Shown here: positions 1 through 8,129 of the stretch, piece by piece
Numbering within the stretch: position 1 is the stretch's first letter
Layout of the letters: each line of letters begins with the position of its first letter
Assembly (NCBI GenBank): GCA_004294005.1
Contig: RDZP01000009.1
Span: 1-41,544 of the forward strand
Direction of reading: 5' to 3'
Length of the DNA: 41,544 bases
DNA from: Cytophagia bacterium
Lineage (GTDB): Bacteria; Bacteroidota; Bacteroidia; Cytophagales; Microscillaceae
Position numbers and translations under genes: made by a program
The notes under the pieces: generated by a model
Told to the model about the DNA's origin: nothing
The model's input: the letters and a program-made list of their open reading frames with translations, nothing else
Database searches by the model: none

Positions 1-161
1 AAAGACTTTTATTGAGGTTTAGAATTCAAAATTAGTCTTTTCTTTTTTTATTTCAAAAAAAAAATTTAAAAAAACCTAAAAAATAGTAGGGTAGAGTAAA
101 AATTTAGTAAATATATATATATTAATTTTTTATTTACATGTAGATATTATAAAAAGGGTTA

Positions 162-354
162 GTGTAAAATTTTTGTATATTAGTTAAAACGGCAAAATAT
201 TTAATATGTAACAGCGAGGATTATCCTCACTTGTTTGTATAAAGGGCGAGGACAAGCCTCGTCCTTGCAATCATATTTTTCACAAAAAAACATCATTTTT
301 TTACGTAGATACATATTTTTCTTAAAATTTCAAACATATACAAAATTTTTACAC
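162..354. repeat. MITE-like element with 19-bp inverted termini and nested hairpins
   Basis: The bases at 162-180 and 336-354 are inverted copies of each other (GTGTAAAA...GTATAT) with one central mismatch. Between them lie two palindromes: one at 214-230 around GAGGATTATCCTC, and a longer, imperfect one at 246-268 (GCGAGGAC...GTCCTTGC). The interior is clearly more GC-rich than its surroundings. No reading frame of note is present. Short elements with inverted ends and a folded interior resemble MITEs, but I see no clear target-site duplication, so the class is an inference. The rest of 1-472 is AT-rich and shows nothing I can name. Confidence 0.45.
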
Positions 355-502
355 AGAAGATTATTATGCAGTTTCTAAAATCTGGTATGCTTGTGATAGT
401 TTTAGGTTTTTTAGACTTAAATCAATTAGAGAGAAAAATATAAATATTCATTTTTTTCATTATTTTCTATCTATCATATTAGGTTTTGAAAAATAAATTC
501 CT

Positions 503-510
503 TATCTTTG
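503..510 (+). promoter_or_regulatory. -7 promoter box of methyltransferase copy 1
   Basis: TATCTTTG matches the Bacteroidota -7 consensus TAnnTTTG. It lies 21 bases before the ATG at 532. A TTG inside this box could be read as an in-frame start but must precede the transcript, so it is not the start. The same box in the same setting recurs before copy 2. Confidence 0.65.
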
Positions 511-531
511 TTGAATAAAAATTTTAGATGT

Positions 532-1869
532 ATGGAAAAAGATAAAATTGACTATGTAATTTTAGAAAGTTCAGAAGGACAAATCGAACTGCACAGAGGT
601 CGAGGTGGTTATAATTGGAAAGGACAAAAAGGCAAAAAAGTTGAATGGATTTTACCAATAAAAGTGCAAGACAATGCAGACGAAGTTTTAAAAGAAATTT
701 ATAATTTGTCTGAATGGAACCTTGTAGGCAAAGGCAAAGAATGTAGCTATGATAGCAAAGATTTACGCTCTGTTATTTGGCAAAAAATATTTCCTTTAAT
801 TTCAGTTGCTGATTTACCACAAGTGAATGAAAAAAGTAATTTGACAGATTTAGAGCGACTCAATAAAACAAGAACCAAACGAAGATATAATGATGACGAA
901 GATATGGTTTCGATAGAAAGCGATGAATGTTATACTTTTTATGATGATGTAGATACAATCGTAAATCATTTTGGAATGGATTATTGGAAAAACAAAGTCG
1001 TGTATATGAATTGTGATGATGCAGGACAATCAGGCTTTTGGATTTATTTTTATAATAATTTTGAAAAATTACAATTAAAACAAATCATTTCAACCCATTT
1101 TGATGGCTCAAAATTAGACTTTTCTGGTTCTCTTTTTAGTAATCAATACAGTGAATATGACGGATTTATTGTAAAATATGATGGTAAAAAGATTTTAAGA
1201 ATGCCACCGATTGGTGAAAAATCAAAATTTCACGGTTCGTATAATGATAATGAATGTATGCGTATTGCCAAAAACGAAGCAGATGTTATTATTACCAATC
1301 CACCTTTTTCAAAATTTGAACATTTTTATAAATGTATGTTATCAACAAAAAAAGATATTATTTGTATTGGAAATGGTGCGGCAGTTCAATATACTTGGAC
1401 AAAAGAACTATGGAACAACAAAAAAATATCAGTTTTAACTTCTGAATTTCATTGGTTTTTAACACCAACATATAAAAAGAAAAGAGCACTTACTTATGTT
1501 TTTACAAATATTTACCAAAACCACACAACAGACAAAATAAAAACATTAAACGAAATTCTAAATCAATATTATGATGATAAAGGTATGCTTGTTGTAGATA
1601 ATTTTGTGCCAAACGATTATTACAAGCCATTTGCCATTTCTGTCAGTCCAATCAAAAATGGTGTGTTAAATAGCGGTTACAAATTATTACAATCCAGTTA
1701 TCGCCCTGTTGTAGATAATAAATATAAATTTAAAAGAACAATCATCATCAAAGAACTCAATGAGAAAGGAGAGCCAAATATTGAGTTTGATAATATAAAG
1801 TTTGAAGAAGCAAAGATTAAAAAAGAAAAAAAAGATAATTTATTTGATGAGAAAGATAAAAAAACGTAA
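532..1869 (+). CDS. EcoRI-family adenine-specific DNA methyltransferase, copy 1
   Basis: Predicted N6-adenine DNA methyltransferase of the EcoRI methylase family (Pfam EcoRI_methylase), 445 residues from the ATG at 532. Residues 1 to about 115 form an N-terminal part absent from a minimal methylase. The catalytic part starts near residue 135. It has the family motif NCDDAGQSGFWIYF (SAM-site region) and the amino-methylase motif NPPF at 256-259, followed by SKFEHF. The C-terminal part keeps the family's ISVSPI and GYKLLQ stretches, and the tail is Lys/Glu-rich. Its 85%-like twin follows directly. No endonuclease gene is adjacent, so it is either an orphan methylase or part of a system cut off by the window edge. 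The protein ends about 12 residues earlier than the twin because its stop codon lies in a hairpin repeat. The family call is firm; the recognition site is unknown. Confidence 0.85.
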   Translation: MEKDKIDYVILESSEGQIELHRGRGGYNWKGQKGKKVEWILPIKVQDNADEVLKEIYNLSEWNLVGKGKECSYDSKDLRSVIWQKIFPLISVADLPQVNEKSNLTDLERLNKTRTKRRYNDDEDMVSIESDECYTFYDDVDTIVNHFGMDYWKNKVVYMNCDDAGQSGFWIYFYNNFEKLQLKQIISTHFDGSKLDFSGSLFSNQYSEYDGFIVKYDGKKILRMPPIGEKSKFHGSYNDNECMRIAKNEADVIITNPPFSKFEHFYKCMLSTKKDIICIGNGAAVQYTWTKELWNNKKISVLTSEFHWFLTPTYKKKRALTYVFTNIYQNHTTDKIKTLNEILNQYYDDKGMLVVDNFVPNDYYKPFAISVSPIKNGVLNSGYKLLQSSYRPVVDNKYKFKRTIIIKELNEKGEPNIEFDNIKFEEAKIKKEKKDNLFDEKDKKT

Positions 1870-1918
1870 CAACGGGCTTTAGCCTTTTGACCACAATAGG
1901 CTAAACTCCATTGGTACA
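1865..1918. repeat. REP-like hairpin, copy A
   Basis: Imperfect inverted repeat: the left arm GTAACAACGGGCTTTAGCC pairs with the complement of GGCTAAACTCCATTGGTAC. It overlaps the last bases of methyltransferase copy 1 and supplies its TAA stop. A sister hairpin follows copy 2. It may also act as a transcript-end structure. Confidence 0.75.
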
Positions 1919-1979
1919 TACTTTCATAGAAAGTCTAATATTTTTTAACATCATATTAGGTTTTGAAAAATAAATTCCT

Positions 1980-1987
1980 TATCTTTG
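1980..1987 (+). promoter_or_regulatory. -7 promoter box of methyltransferase copy 2
   Basis: TATCTTTG, identical to the box before copy 1 and embedded in about 50 nearly identical bases. The ATG at 2009 follows after 21 bases. The in-frame TTG at 1985 is inside the box and is rejected as a start. Confidence 0.65.
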
Positions 1988-2008
1988 TTGAATAAAAAAT
2001 TTAGATGT

Positions 2009-3382
2009 ATGGAAAAAGATAAAATTGACTATGTGATTTTAGAAAGTTCAGAAGGACAAATAGAATTACACAGAGGTCGTGGCGGTTACAAGTGGAAAGG
2101 ACAAAAAGGCAAAAAAGTTGAATGGATATTACCCATAAAAGTCGAAGATAATGCTGATGAAATTCTAAAAATTATTTATGGATTACCTGAATGGAATTCT
2201 GTGGGTAAAGGTAGAGAATGTAGTTTGGATAGCAAAGATTTACGTGCTGCTATTTGGCAAAAAATATTTCCTTTGATTTCTCTATTCGCTTTGCTACAAG
2301 TAAATGAAAAAAGTAGTCTAACTGGACAGGTACGAATGAATAAAACGCAAAGTAAAGGAAGATACAACGATGATGAAGATATGGTTTCTATTGAAAGCGA
2401 TGAGTGTTATACTTTTTATGATGATGTAGATACAATCGTAAATCATTTTGGAGCAGATTATTGGAAAAATAAAGTCGTGTACATGAATTGTGATGATGCA
2501 GGACAATCAGGCTTTTGGATTTACTTTTATAATAACTTTGAAAAACTGCAATTAAAACAAATTATTTCGACACATTTTGACGGCTCTAAATTGGATTTTT
2601 CGGGTTCTCTTTTTAGTAATCAATACAATGACTATGATGGATTTATTGTAAAATATGACGGCAAAAAGATTATAAGAATACCACCGATTGGTGAAAAATC
2701 AAAATTTCACGGTTCGTATAATGATAATGAGTGTATGCGTATTGCCAAAAACGAAGCAGACGTTATTATTACCAATCCTCCTTTTTCAAAGTTTGAACAT
2801 TTTTGGAAATGTATGCAATCCACAGGAAAAGATGTAATTTGTTTAGGAAATAAAACAGCAGCTCAATATACTTGGACAAAAGATTTATGGAACAATAATA
2901 AAATATTTGTTCTTCCACATAGATTTGATTGGTTTTTAACACCAACATACAAGAAAAAAAATGCTATAGCATTGGTATATACTAACATACTACAGACACA
3001 TAAAACAGAAAAAATAAAACCATTGAGTAAAATTTCAAAACAATATTATGATGATAAAGGTATGCTTGTCGTAGATAATTTTGTTCCCGACGATTATTAC
3101 AAACCTTTTGCGATTTCTGTTAGTCCAATACAACGGGGAGTATTAAATAGCGGTTACAAATTACTACAATGTATGTATAATCCTTATGTGAATGGAAAAC
3201 GTAAATTTACAAGAACAATAATCGTAAAAGAACTCAATGAGAAAGGAGAGCCAAATATTGAGTTTGATAATATGAAATTTGAAGAAGCAAAGATTAAAAA
3301 AGAAAAAAAAGATAATTTATTTGATGAGAAAGATAAAAAAACCACAACTACGTTAAGTGTTTCAAAAAAACAAAAAGAATAA
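2009..3382 (+). CDS. EcoRI-family adenine-specific DNA methyltransferase, copy 2
   Basis: Paralogue of the preceding gene, 457 residues, with the same layout: an N-terminal part to about 115, the NCDDAGQSGFWIYF motif, NPPF at 256-259, then the C-terminal family motifs. Both copies keep every catalytic motif I can see, so both look functional. Differences cluster in the N-terminal part (about 45-125) and in residues 263-350 after the NPPF motif, where substitutions such as SEFHWF/HRFDWF occur. Residues 126-262 are nearly identical. The C-terminus runs 13 residues past the shared KDKKT. Its own promoter means expression need not depend on copy 1. It could modify a different site or strand from copy 1, but nothing in the sequence decides this. 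Confidence 0.85.
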   Translation: MEKDKIDYVILESSEGQIELHRGRGGYKWKGQKGKKVEWILPIKVEDNADEILKIIYGLPEWNSVGKGRECSLDSKDLRAAIWQKIFPLISLFALLQVNEKSSLTGQVRMNKTQSKGRYNDDEDMVSIESDECYTFYDDVDTIVNHFGADYWKNKVVYMNCDDAGQSGFWIYFYNNFEKLQLKQIISTHFDGSKLDFSGSLFSNQYNDYDGFIVKYDGKKIIRIPPIGEKSKFHGSYNDNECMRIAKNEADVIITNPPFSKFEHFWKCMQSTGKDVICLGNKTAAQYTWTKDLWNNNKIFVLPHRFDWFLTPTYKKKNAIALVYTNILQTHKTEKIKPLSKISKQYYDDKGMLVVDNFVPDDYYKPFAISVSPIQRGVLNSGYKLLQCMYNPYVNGKRKFTRTIIVKELNEKGEPNIEFDNMKFEEAKIKKEKKDNLFDEKDKKTTTTLSVSKKQKE

Positions 3383-3422
3383 AACTTGTACGTTTGTACA
3401 CTGCCATTAAATCAAGAAAAAA

Positions 3423-3477
3423 CGTACCAACGGACTTCAGTCTGTTGATGGCAAGAGGCTAAAGCCCGTTGGTACAT
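3423..3477. repeat. REP-like hairpin, copy B
   Basis: Starts CGTACCAACGG and ends CCGTTGGTACATT, so the outer 10 bases form a perfect inverted repeat; the inner arms are imperfect (GACTTCAGTC against GGCTAAAGCC). It is a sister of the hairpin at 1865-1918 and lies 40 bases past the stop of copy 2. The remaining 100 bases to the end of ruvA show nothing else. Confidence 0.75.
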
Positions 3478-3577
3478 TCATTTTTTATAGCCTACGAACA
3501 TCAAAATATTACTTTATGTAACTTTTATTTTTTATTTATGTCCAATTTTTGTTAAAATGATATATTTATTGCATCAT

Positions 3578-4183
3578 TTAAGACTGCAATGCAAATTTTA
3601 TCATTTGTTCAGTAGAAATATCTGCCCCATGTTTTTTGATAACTGCATCAATATTTTTTTCTGCGATTGTTTTTGAAATGCCCAATGCCATCAAAGCCGC
3701 CAAGCTGTCTGCTTTTGTTTTCATAATACGTGCAGTATGTCCACCTCCAGAGGTAGAACTGATAGCGGTAATTTCCAAATAATCTTTTTTGATTTTATCT
3801 TTCAATTCTAAAATCAATCTTTGTGCAGTTTTCAAACCAATGCCTTTTATTTTTTGAATTGCCGCCACGTTTTCTTGCACGATTGCGTTTTTTATTTCCG
3901 CTATTGTCATTGAAGAGAGAATTATCATTGCTGTATTAGCACCCACTCCTGATACTTCTATAAGATGTAAAAACAAAAATTTTTCTTGAATATCCAAAAA
4001 ACCATACAAACTATGTGCATCTTCCTTGATTTGTAAGTGTGTATGTAATTGACAATCTGTATTTTCGACCAACAACTCAGAAGTAGGCACCGAAACACGC
4101 ACAAAATAACCTACGCCTTGCACTTCTATCAACACAAAAGTTGTTTCTTTTTGTGTTATTTTTCCTTTCAAATATGCTATCAT
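3578..4183 (-). CDS. ruvA: Holliday junction branch migration protein RuvA
   Basis: RuvA tetramers bind four-way junctions and load the RuvB motor in recombinational repair. The protein has 201 residues, normal for the family. It begins MIAYLKGKI and has the N-terminal OB-fold (about 1-62). Two helix-hairpin-helix segments follow: VSGVGANTAMIILS near residue 77, and IKGIGLKTAQRLILELKDKI near residue 112. The C-terminal RuvB-binding domain (about 150-201) includes the ALMALGIS stretch. The gene starts 3 bases after the stop of the PAP2 gene, so the two are probably co-transcribed. No ruvB or ruvC is nearby. Confidence 0.96.
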   Translation of the reverse strand: MIAYLKGKITQKETTFVLIEVQGVGYFVRVSVPTSELLVENTDCQLHTHLQIKEDAHSLYGFLDIQEKFLFLHLIEVSGVGANTAMIILSSMTIAEIKNAIVQENVAAIQKIKGIGLKTAQRLILELKDKIKKDYLEITAISSTSGGGHTARIMKTKADSLAALMALGISKTIAEKNIDAVIKKHGADISTEQMIKFALQS

Positions 4184-4186
4184 TTT

Positions 4187-4795
4187 TTATAAAATAAATT
4201 TCTTTTTTTTGCTATACAAATACACTAACACACTCACCATTGTTCCTAATAATGCCCCAAAATAAGTATCAATCCAAAAATGTTGTAATAAATATACTCT
4301 TGACAATGCCACCAAAAAAGCCAAAAATATCCAAAAAATTGTATATTTTTCAGTTTTCCCCCACAAGCAAAATACAATCAATAAAGCAAAAGTAGTCGTT
4401 GTATGCCCTGATGGAAAACTATTACTAAAACTAATTTCTGATTGTTTTGATAATACATAATAAATATTTTGTATCTTTAATTCATCAAAAAATGCGGCAG
4501 GTCTTGGTGCTATCGGAAAAACAATTTGTTTTAAAAATAAAGACAAAAGACCTGAAATTGCAAAAGTTATTCCAATCAAAACTGCAATTCTCCAACGATA
4601 AAAAAGCATTAAAATTACCATTAAAATAGAAAAAAGTCCATCACCTATAAAAGTAATATAATAAAAAAGAAAATCAAAAAATGAATGATGTTGTTGATTG
4701 AGCCACAATTCAAATTGACCTTTTTTAAAAAAAATAATCAACAAAGCACCCAAAAAAAAATAAATAAAAAGAGTAATCAATAGTGTTTTTTTCAT
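4187..4795 (-). CDS. PAP2-family membrane phosphatase
   Basis: Integral membrane phosphatase of the PAP2 (phosphatidic acid phosphatase 2) superfamily, 202 residues. Members remove phosphate from lipid phosphates such as undecaprenyl pyrophosphate or phosphatidylglycerol phosphate. The sequence shows K89 and R98-P99 of the first motif, PSGH at 128-131, and SR-x5-H-x3-D at 165-176, the latter two in standard form. The spacing between K89 and RP is two residues longer than the usual K-x6-RP. Hydrophobic segments lie at about 5-23, 42-66, 70-90, 133-145, 153-168 and 176-194. It is first in a two-gene unit with ruvA. The substrate cannot be told from sequence. Confidence 0.9.
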   Translation of the reverse strand: MKKTLLITLFIYFFLGALLIIFFKKGQFELWLNQQHHSFFDFLFYYITFIGDGLFSILMVILMLFYRWRIAVLIGITFAISGLLSLFLKQIVFPIAPRPAAFFDELKIQNIYYVLSKQSEISFSNSFPSGHTTTTFALLIVFCLWGKTEKYTIFWIFLAFLVALSRVYLLQHFWIDTYFGALLGTMVSVLVYLYSKKKKFIL

Positions 4796-4815
4796 TTCTG
4801 TATGATAAATATGTG

Positions 4816-4823
4816 CAAAATTA
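4816..4823 (-). promoter_or_regulatory. -7 promoter box of the PAP2-ruvA unit
   Basis: On the minus strand the sequence is TAATTTTG, matching TAnnTTTG, 20 bases before the PAP2 ATG. No convincing -33 TTTG is seen. Confidence 0.5.
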
Positions 4824-4886
4824 AGTTTTTTTATGGAGATTCTTAAAATTTATAGGGAAAAATATGAAAAATTCATAAAAAATTCA

Positions 4887-4894
4887 TACTTTTG
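4887..4894 (+). promoter_or_regulatory. -7 promoter box of the histidine kinase
   Basis: TACTTTTG matches TAnnTTTG, 52 bases before the ATG at 4947. With the minus-strand box at 4816-4823 it makes this a divergent promoter region. Confidence 0.5.
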
Positions 4895-4946
4895 CAAAAA
4901 ATTACACGTATAACTTGGTAAGTACAACGACAAAAAACACTACCAA

Positions 4947-6662
4947 ATGTTCTTTCTAAATCAAAAATATTTAAAAAAAATACTTCCTTTTGTATTTTTT
5001 TTATTGGTACTCAATACACATTATTTTCTATCTGCACAATGTTTCAGGTTGGATAGTTTACGTACTGCACTCACAACGTTAAAAGCAAAGCCTGATACCG
5101 CTTGGGTAAATACTTCTAATCTTTTATCTAACGAATATTTTATTAACAAACAATATGGACAAGCAGAATTTTATGCCTCACAAGCTTATCGAATTGCTTT
5201 ACAAATCAAATATCAAATAGGACAAGGTGATGCTTTGGTTTGTTTGGGTAATATTTATTTTAAAGATGAGGTAAAAAGAAAAACATTTTGTATTGAAAGC
5301 TATAAAAAAGCCTTAGAAATCTATCAAGCAACTAAAAATGATGAAAAAATATCTAATGCTCATAAAATAATTGCTGATTATTATTATAATCAATCTTATT
5401 TAGAAAACGAATTTTATAAACTATCACTCGAAAATTATATCAAAGCACTCAATTACATAGAAAAATCTGATAAATTAAAAGCAGGTGAGATTTGTGTTAA
5501 TCTTGGTATTTTATATGATAAATTAGGTGATGAAGCAAAAAGTACACAATTTTTTTTAAAAGCGGTCAATCTAAGAAGTGAAGTAGAAGACAAAGATGTT
5601 GATAATCCTCACCTTTTTTCAAAGGCACAAAAATTTTATGACTTACAAATCAAACAAAGAGAAAATTATCTTTATGTTTTTGTTGGTGGTGCTATTTTTT
5701 TAACTTTAGTCATTATTTTGTTGATAATAATTGTAGTGCAAAGGCAAAAAAGTAACAAAGCATTGGAAACACAAAAAAATGAAATAGAAATACAAAAAAA
5801 TGAAATAGAACAAAGTCACGAAGAAATAGAAGCACAAAGAGATGAACTATTGGCAAAAAATGAAATCATAGAACATGCACAAAAAGAAATAAAAAAAGCA
5901 AATGATACTTTGACAGATATGAACGAACATCTCAACGAATTAGTAAGACATAGAACAGATGAGATTTTTAAGACAAATACAGAATTGATGAAAGTAAACG
6001 AAGAATTAGATGTACTTATCTATCGTGCTTCACACGATTTTAAAGGGCCTGTTGCTACTTTAGTTGGTTTATCTCAATTAGCCACAATGACTTCTACACC
6101 TGATAATCCTACTATGGAATATATCCAAAAAATAGAAGAAACTTCTCATAAAATGGATAGAATGTTAGATAAATTACATCAAATTAGTTATTTAAGAGAA
6201 AAAGAAATAGAATTATCACGTATTGATTTTGAAGAATTGATACAAGCTATTCAAGATAAATTTGAAACAATTATCATAGAAAATAAAATTACTTTTGAAA
6301 CTAATATAGAAACATATGGCTTTGAAAGTGATTATGAAATTTTAGAAATTGTAATACAAAATTTGATAGAAAATGCTATTAATTTTCGTACACAAGACCC
6401 TGAAAAAGCGCCTCATATTTCTTTGAAAGTAAAAGAACATTTTGATTGGTTGTATATTATGATTAGAGATAATGGCACAGGGATTTCAATTGAACATCTC
6501 CCCCAAATTTATGATATGTTTTTTAGGGGTTCCGAACTTTCAAAAGGCAATGGATTAGGTTTATATGTTGTAAAAAGTGCTTTGGATAGACTTAAAATAG
6601 AGGTAGAAGTAACCTCATTAGAAAATTCTTATACTGATTTTCATATCAAAATTCCGAAATAA
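4947..6662 (+). CDS. TPR-containing sensor histidine kinase
   Basis: Membrane sensor kinase of 571 residues. Residues 1-31 form a signal sequence ending LSAQ. About 50-230 are TPR-like helical repeats, including EFYASQAYRIAL and SYKKALEIYQ, placed outside the cytoplasm. One membrane segment spans about 241-266 (YLYVFVGGAIFLTLVIILL). A charged coiled coil with EIE/NEI repeats runs from 270 to about 345. The HisKA helix carries ASHDFKGPV with phospho-acceptor H363. The ATPase domain has the N-box QNLIENAINF, DNGTGIS and GNGLGLYVV. All kinase boxes are present, so it should be active. No response regulator is adjacent, so its partner is unknown. The last four residues are KIPK, and the gene runs convergent with the epimerase gene, 56 bases apart with no obvious terminator. 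Confidence 0.92.
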   Translation: MFFLNQKYLKKILPFVFFLLVLNTHYFLSAQCFRLDSLRTALTTLKAKPDTAWVNTSNLLSNEYFINKQYGQAEFYASQAYRIALQIKYQIGQGDALVCLGNIYFKDEVKRKTFCIESYKKALEIYQATKNDEKISNAHKIIADYYYNQSYLENEFYKLSLENYIKALNYIEKSDKLKAGEICVNLGILYDKLGDEAKSTQFFLKAVNLRSEVEDKDVDNPHLFSKAQKFYDLQIKQRENYLYVFVGGAIFLTLVIILLIIIVVQRQKSNKALETQKNEIEIQKNEIEQSHEEIEAQRDELLAKNEIIEHAQKEIKKANDTLTDMNEHLNELVRHRTDEIFKTNTELMKVNEELDVLIYRASHDFKGPVATLVGLSQLATMTSTPDNPTMEYIQKIEETSHKMDRMLDKLHQISYLREKEIELSRIDFEELIQAIQDKFETIIIENKITFETNIETYGFESDYEILEIVIQNLIENAINFRTQDPEKAPHISLKVKEHFDWLYIMIRDNGTGISIEHLPQIYDMFFRGSELSKGNGLGLYVVKSALDRLKIEVEVTSLENSYTDFHIKIPK

Positions 6663-6718
6663 TTTACCTTCTTTCAATTGAAATAATACTTCCACTTCAA
6701 AATATTGTTCTTTTTCTT

Positions 6719-7705
6719 TTATTTTTTTGTTATAAATGATTGCCAAGCCTTTTTTAAACCTTCCTCTATTTTTATTCTTGGTTGATAATTTAACAATTTT
6801 TGTGCTTTTGAAATATCTGCTAAAGAATCTCTCACATCTCCCCTCCTATTCTCTCTGTAAGTAGGCTCAATTTTTACATTGGCTAATTGTTGAATAATTT
6901 GAAACAATGAATTCAAAGAAGTTCTATCACCCACTGCTACATTATAGACTTGATTGATTGCATCAACGTTTTGTGTAAATCCTGCCAAAATATTTGCTTG
7001 TACTGCATTTTCAACAAAAGTAAAATCCCTTGTTTGTTCTCCATCACCATTGATAAAAGGCGATTTTTGTTCGGTCAATGCTTTCATAAAAATAGGAATC
7101 ACTGCGGCATATTCTCCTTGATGACTTTGTCTTTGTCCAAATACATTAAAATAACGTAACCCAATGAGTTCCATATTATAGGTTTTAGCAAAAACATCAG
7201 CATATAATTCATTGACATATTTTGTAACCGCATAAGGTGAAAGTGGTTTTCCGATAATATCTTCTTGTTTGGGCAATGTTTGACTATCACCATAAGTAGA
7301 AGAGGAAGCAGCATAAACCATTCTTTTGATATTGTTATCACGCACTGCCACCAACATATTCAAAAAACCATCAATATTCACTTGATTAGTGGTAATAGGG
7401 TCATTAATACTTCGTGGAACAGAGCCTAATGCTGCTTGATGCAATACAATATCAATGTCTTTACAAGCCTCTTGACAAGTGTTCAAATCTCTAATATCAC
7501 CTTTTATGAAGTTACAATTAGGTTGTTGGATAAATGTTTCAATATTTTCAAAAAAACCTGTTGCCAAATTATCCAAAATTCTTACTTCTTTTGCATTGTA
7601 TTTTAATAAATATTCGACAATATTAGAACCGATGAAGCCTGCACCACCCGTTACTAAAAAACGATAATTGGCTAAATCTTGAGAATGAAAAGGAATTTCG
7701 TACAT
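6719..7705 (-). CDS. wbpP: UDP-N-acetylhexosamine 4-epimerase, WbpP/TviC type
   Basis: Short-chain dehydrogenase-type epimerase, 328 residues. The NAD-binding motif GGAGFIG is at 20-26. The catalytic residues are S136 in SSSTYGD and Y158-x3-K162 in YAVTK. The stretch HQAALGSVPRSINDP is characteristic of WbpP, which interconverts UDP-GlcNAc and UDP-GalNAc (or their uronic acids), rather than of GalE. The product would feed cell-surface polysaccharide or O-antigen. It starts 3 bases after the stop of the acyl-CoA-binding protein gene, so the two share a transcript. No glycosyltransferases are nearby. A plain UDP-glucose 4-epimerase is the alternative. Confidence 0.85.
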   Translation of the reverse strand: MYEIPFHSQDLANYRFLVTGGAGFIGSNIVEYLLKYNAKEVRILDNLATGFFENIETFIQQPNCNFIKGDIRDLNTCQEACKDIDIVLHQAALGSVPRSINDPITTNQVNIDGFLNMLVAVRDNNIKRMVYAASSSTYGDSQTLPKQEDIIGKPLSPYAVTKYVNELYADVFAKTYNMELIGLRYFNVFGQRQSHQGEYAAVIPIFMKALTEQKSPFINGDGEQTRDFTFVENAVQANILAGFTQNVDAINQVYNVAVGDRTSLNSLFQIIQQLANVKIEPTYRENRRGDVRDSLADISKAQKLLNYQPRIKIEEGLKKAWQSFITKK

Positions 7706-7708
7706 TTT

Positions 7709-7966
7709 TTATTGTGTCAATGAATTGATTAAATCTATATAGTTTTGTTGTGCTTCTTCTTTTGATTTACCTTTTTGTTCTTCCCAAGCCTTGTATTTTG
7801 CTTGCCCAACCATATCAAAAAAACCCGGTTTATCGCCTTTTACATCTCCTTCGGTGGATTGTTTAAATAAGGCGTAAATTTTCAAAAGAATATCATTACT
7901 TGGTTTGGTAGCGATTGTTTTTGATTTAATTTTTGCTTCTTCGAATTGTTGCTCTAATGACATCAT
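7709..7966 (-). CDS. Acyl-CoA-binding protein
   Basis: Small soluble four-helix protein of the ACBP family that binds long-chain acyl-CoA esters and buffers or delivers them. It has 85 residues, the normal size. Family signatures seen are LEQQFEEAKIKSK, the LLKIYALFKQSTEGDV helix (YALFKQ-type motif), KPGFFDMVGQAKYKAW with the conserved K-x3-W, and the final AQQNYIDLINSL. Two adjacent ATGs exist (7966 and 7963); either could start. It has its own divergent promoter box at 8001-8008 and is followed directly by the epimerase gene. Confidence 0.92.
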   Translation of the reverse strand: MMSLEQQFEEAKIKSKTIATKPSNDILLKIYALFKQSTEGDVKGDKPGFFDMVGQAKYKAWEEQKGKSKEEAQQNYIDLINSLTQ

Positions 7967-8000
7967 CTATTTTTTTGTTTTGAGTAATCGTTATAAAGTG

Positions 8001-8008
8001 CAAAGTTA
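8001..8008 (-). promoter_or_regulatory. -7 promoter box of the ACBP-epimerase unit
   Basis: The minus strand reads TAACTTTG, 34 bases before the ATG at 7966. The same octamer is repeated on the plus strand at 8069-8076. Confidence 0.6.
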
Positions 8009-8068
8009 AAAAAAATATTCTAAATAAAAAAATATGTTAAAAAAATATTACATTATGATAAAAAAACG

Positions 8069-8076
8069 TAACTTTG
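8069..8076 (+). promoter_or_regulatory. -7 promoter box of the lipoprotein gene
   Basis: TAACTTTG followed by GCACCTTAA; 53 bases before the ATG at 8130. Together with the minus-strand box it accounts for the divergent intergenic region 7967-8129. Confidence 0.6.
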
Positions 8077-8129
8077 CACCTTAATCTAAAAATAATTTAT
8101 TATTTATCTAAAAACATTATCCAAAAATT

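Larger units (their letters stand above)
473..3477 (+). repeat. Tandem duplication of promoter + methyltransferase + 3' hairpin
   Basis: Two head-to-tail units of about 1.5 kb. Unit 1 runs from 473 to 1918 and unit 2 from 1950 to 3477. They match from ATCATATTAGG upstream of the promoter, through the whole gene, to a hairpin repeat past the 3' end. Similarity is uneven. The promoter, the middle of the gene and the last ~110 bases of shared coding sequence are almost identical, while other stretches differ at many codons. Unit 1 lacks about 80 bases between the shared 3' coding end and the hairpin. Confidence 0.85.

Noticed and set aside
1-3577. Restriction endonuclease partner of the methyltransferases
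   Set aside because: No other reading frame of credible size or composition exists on either strand near the two genes.
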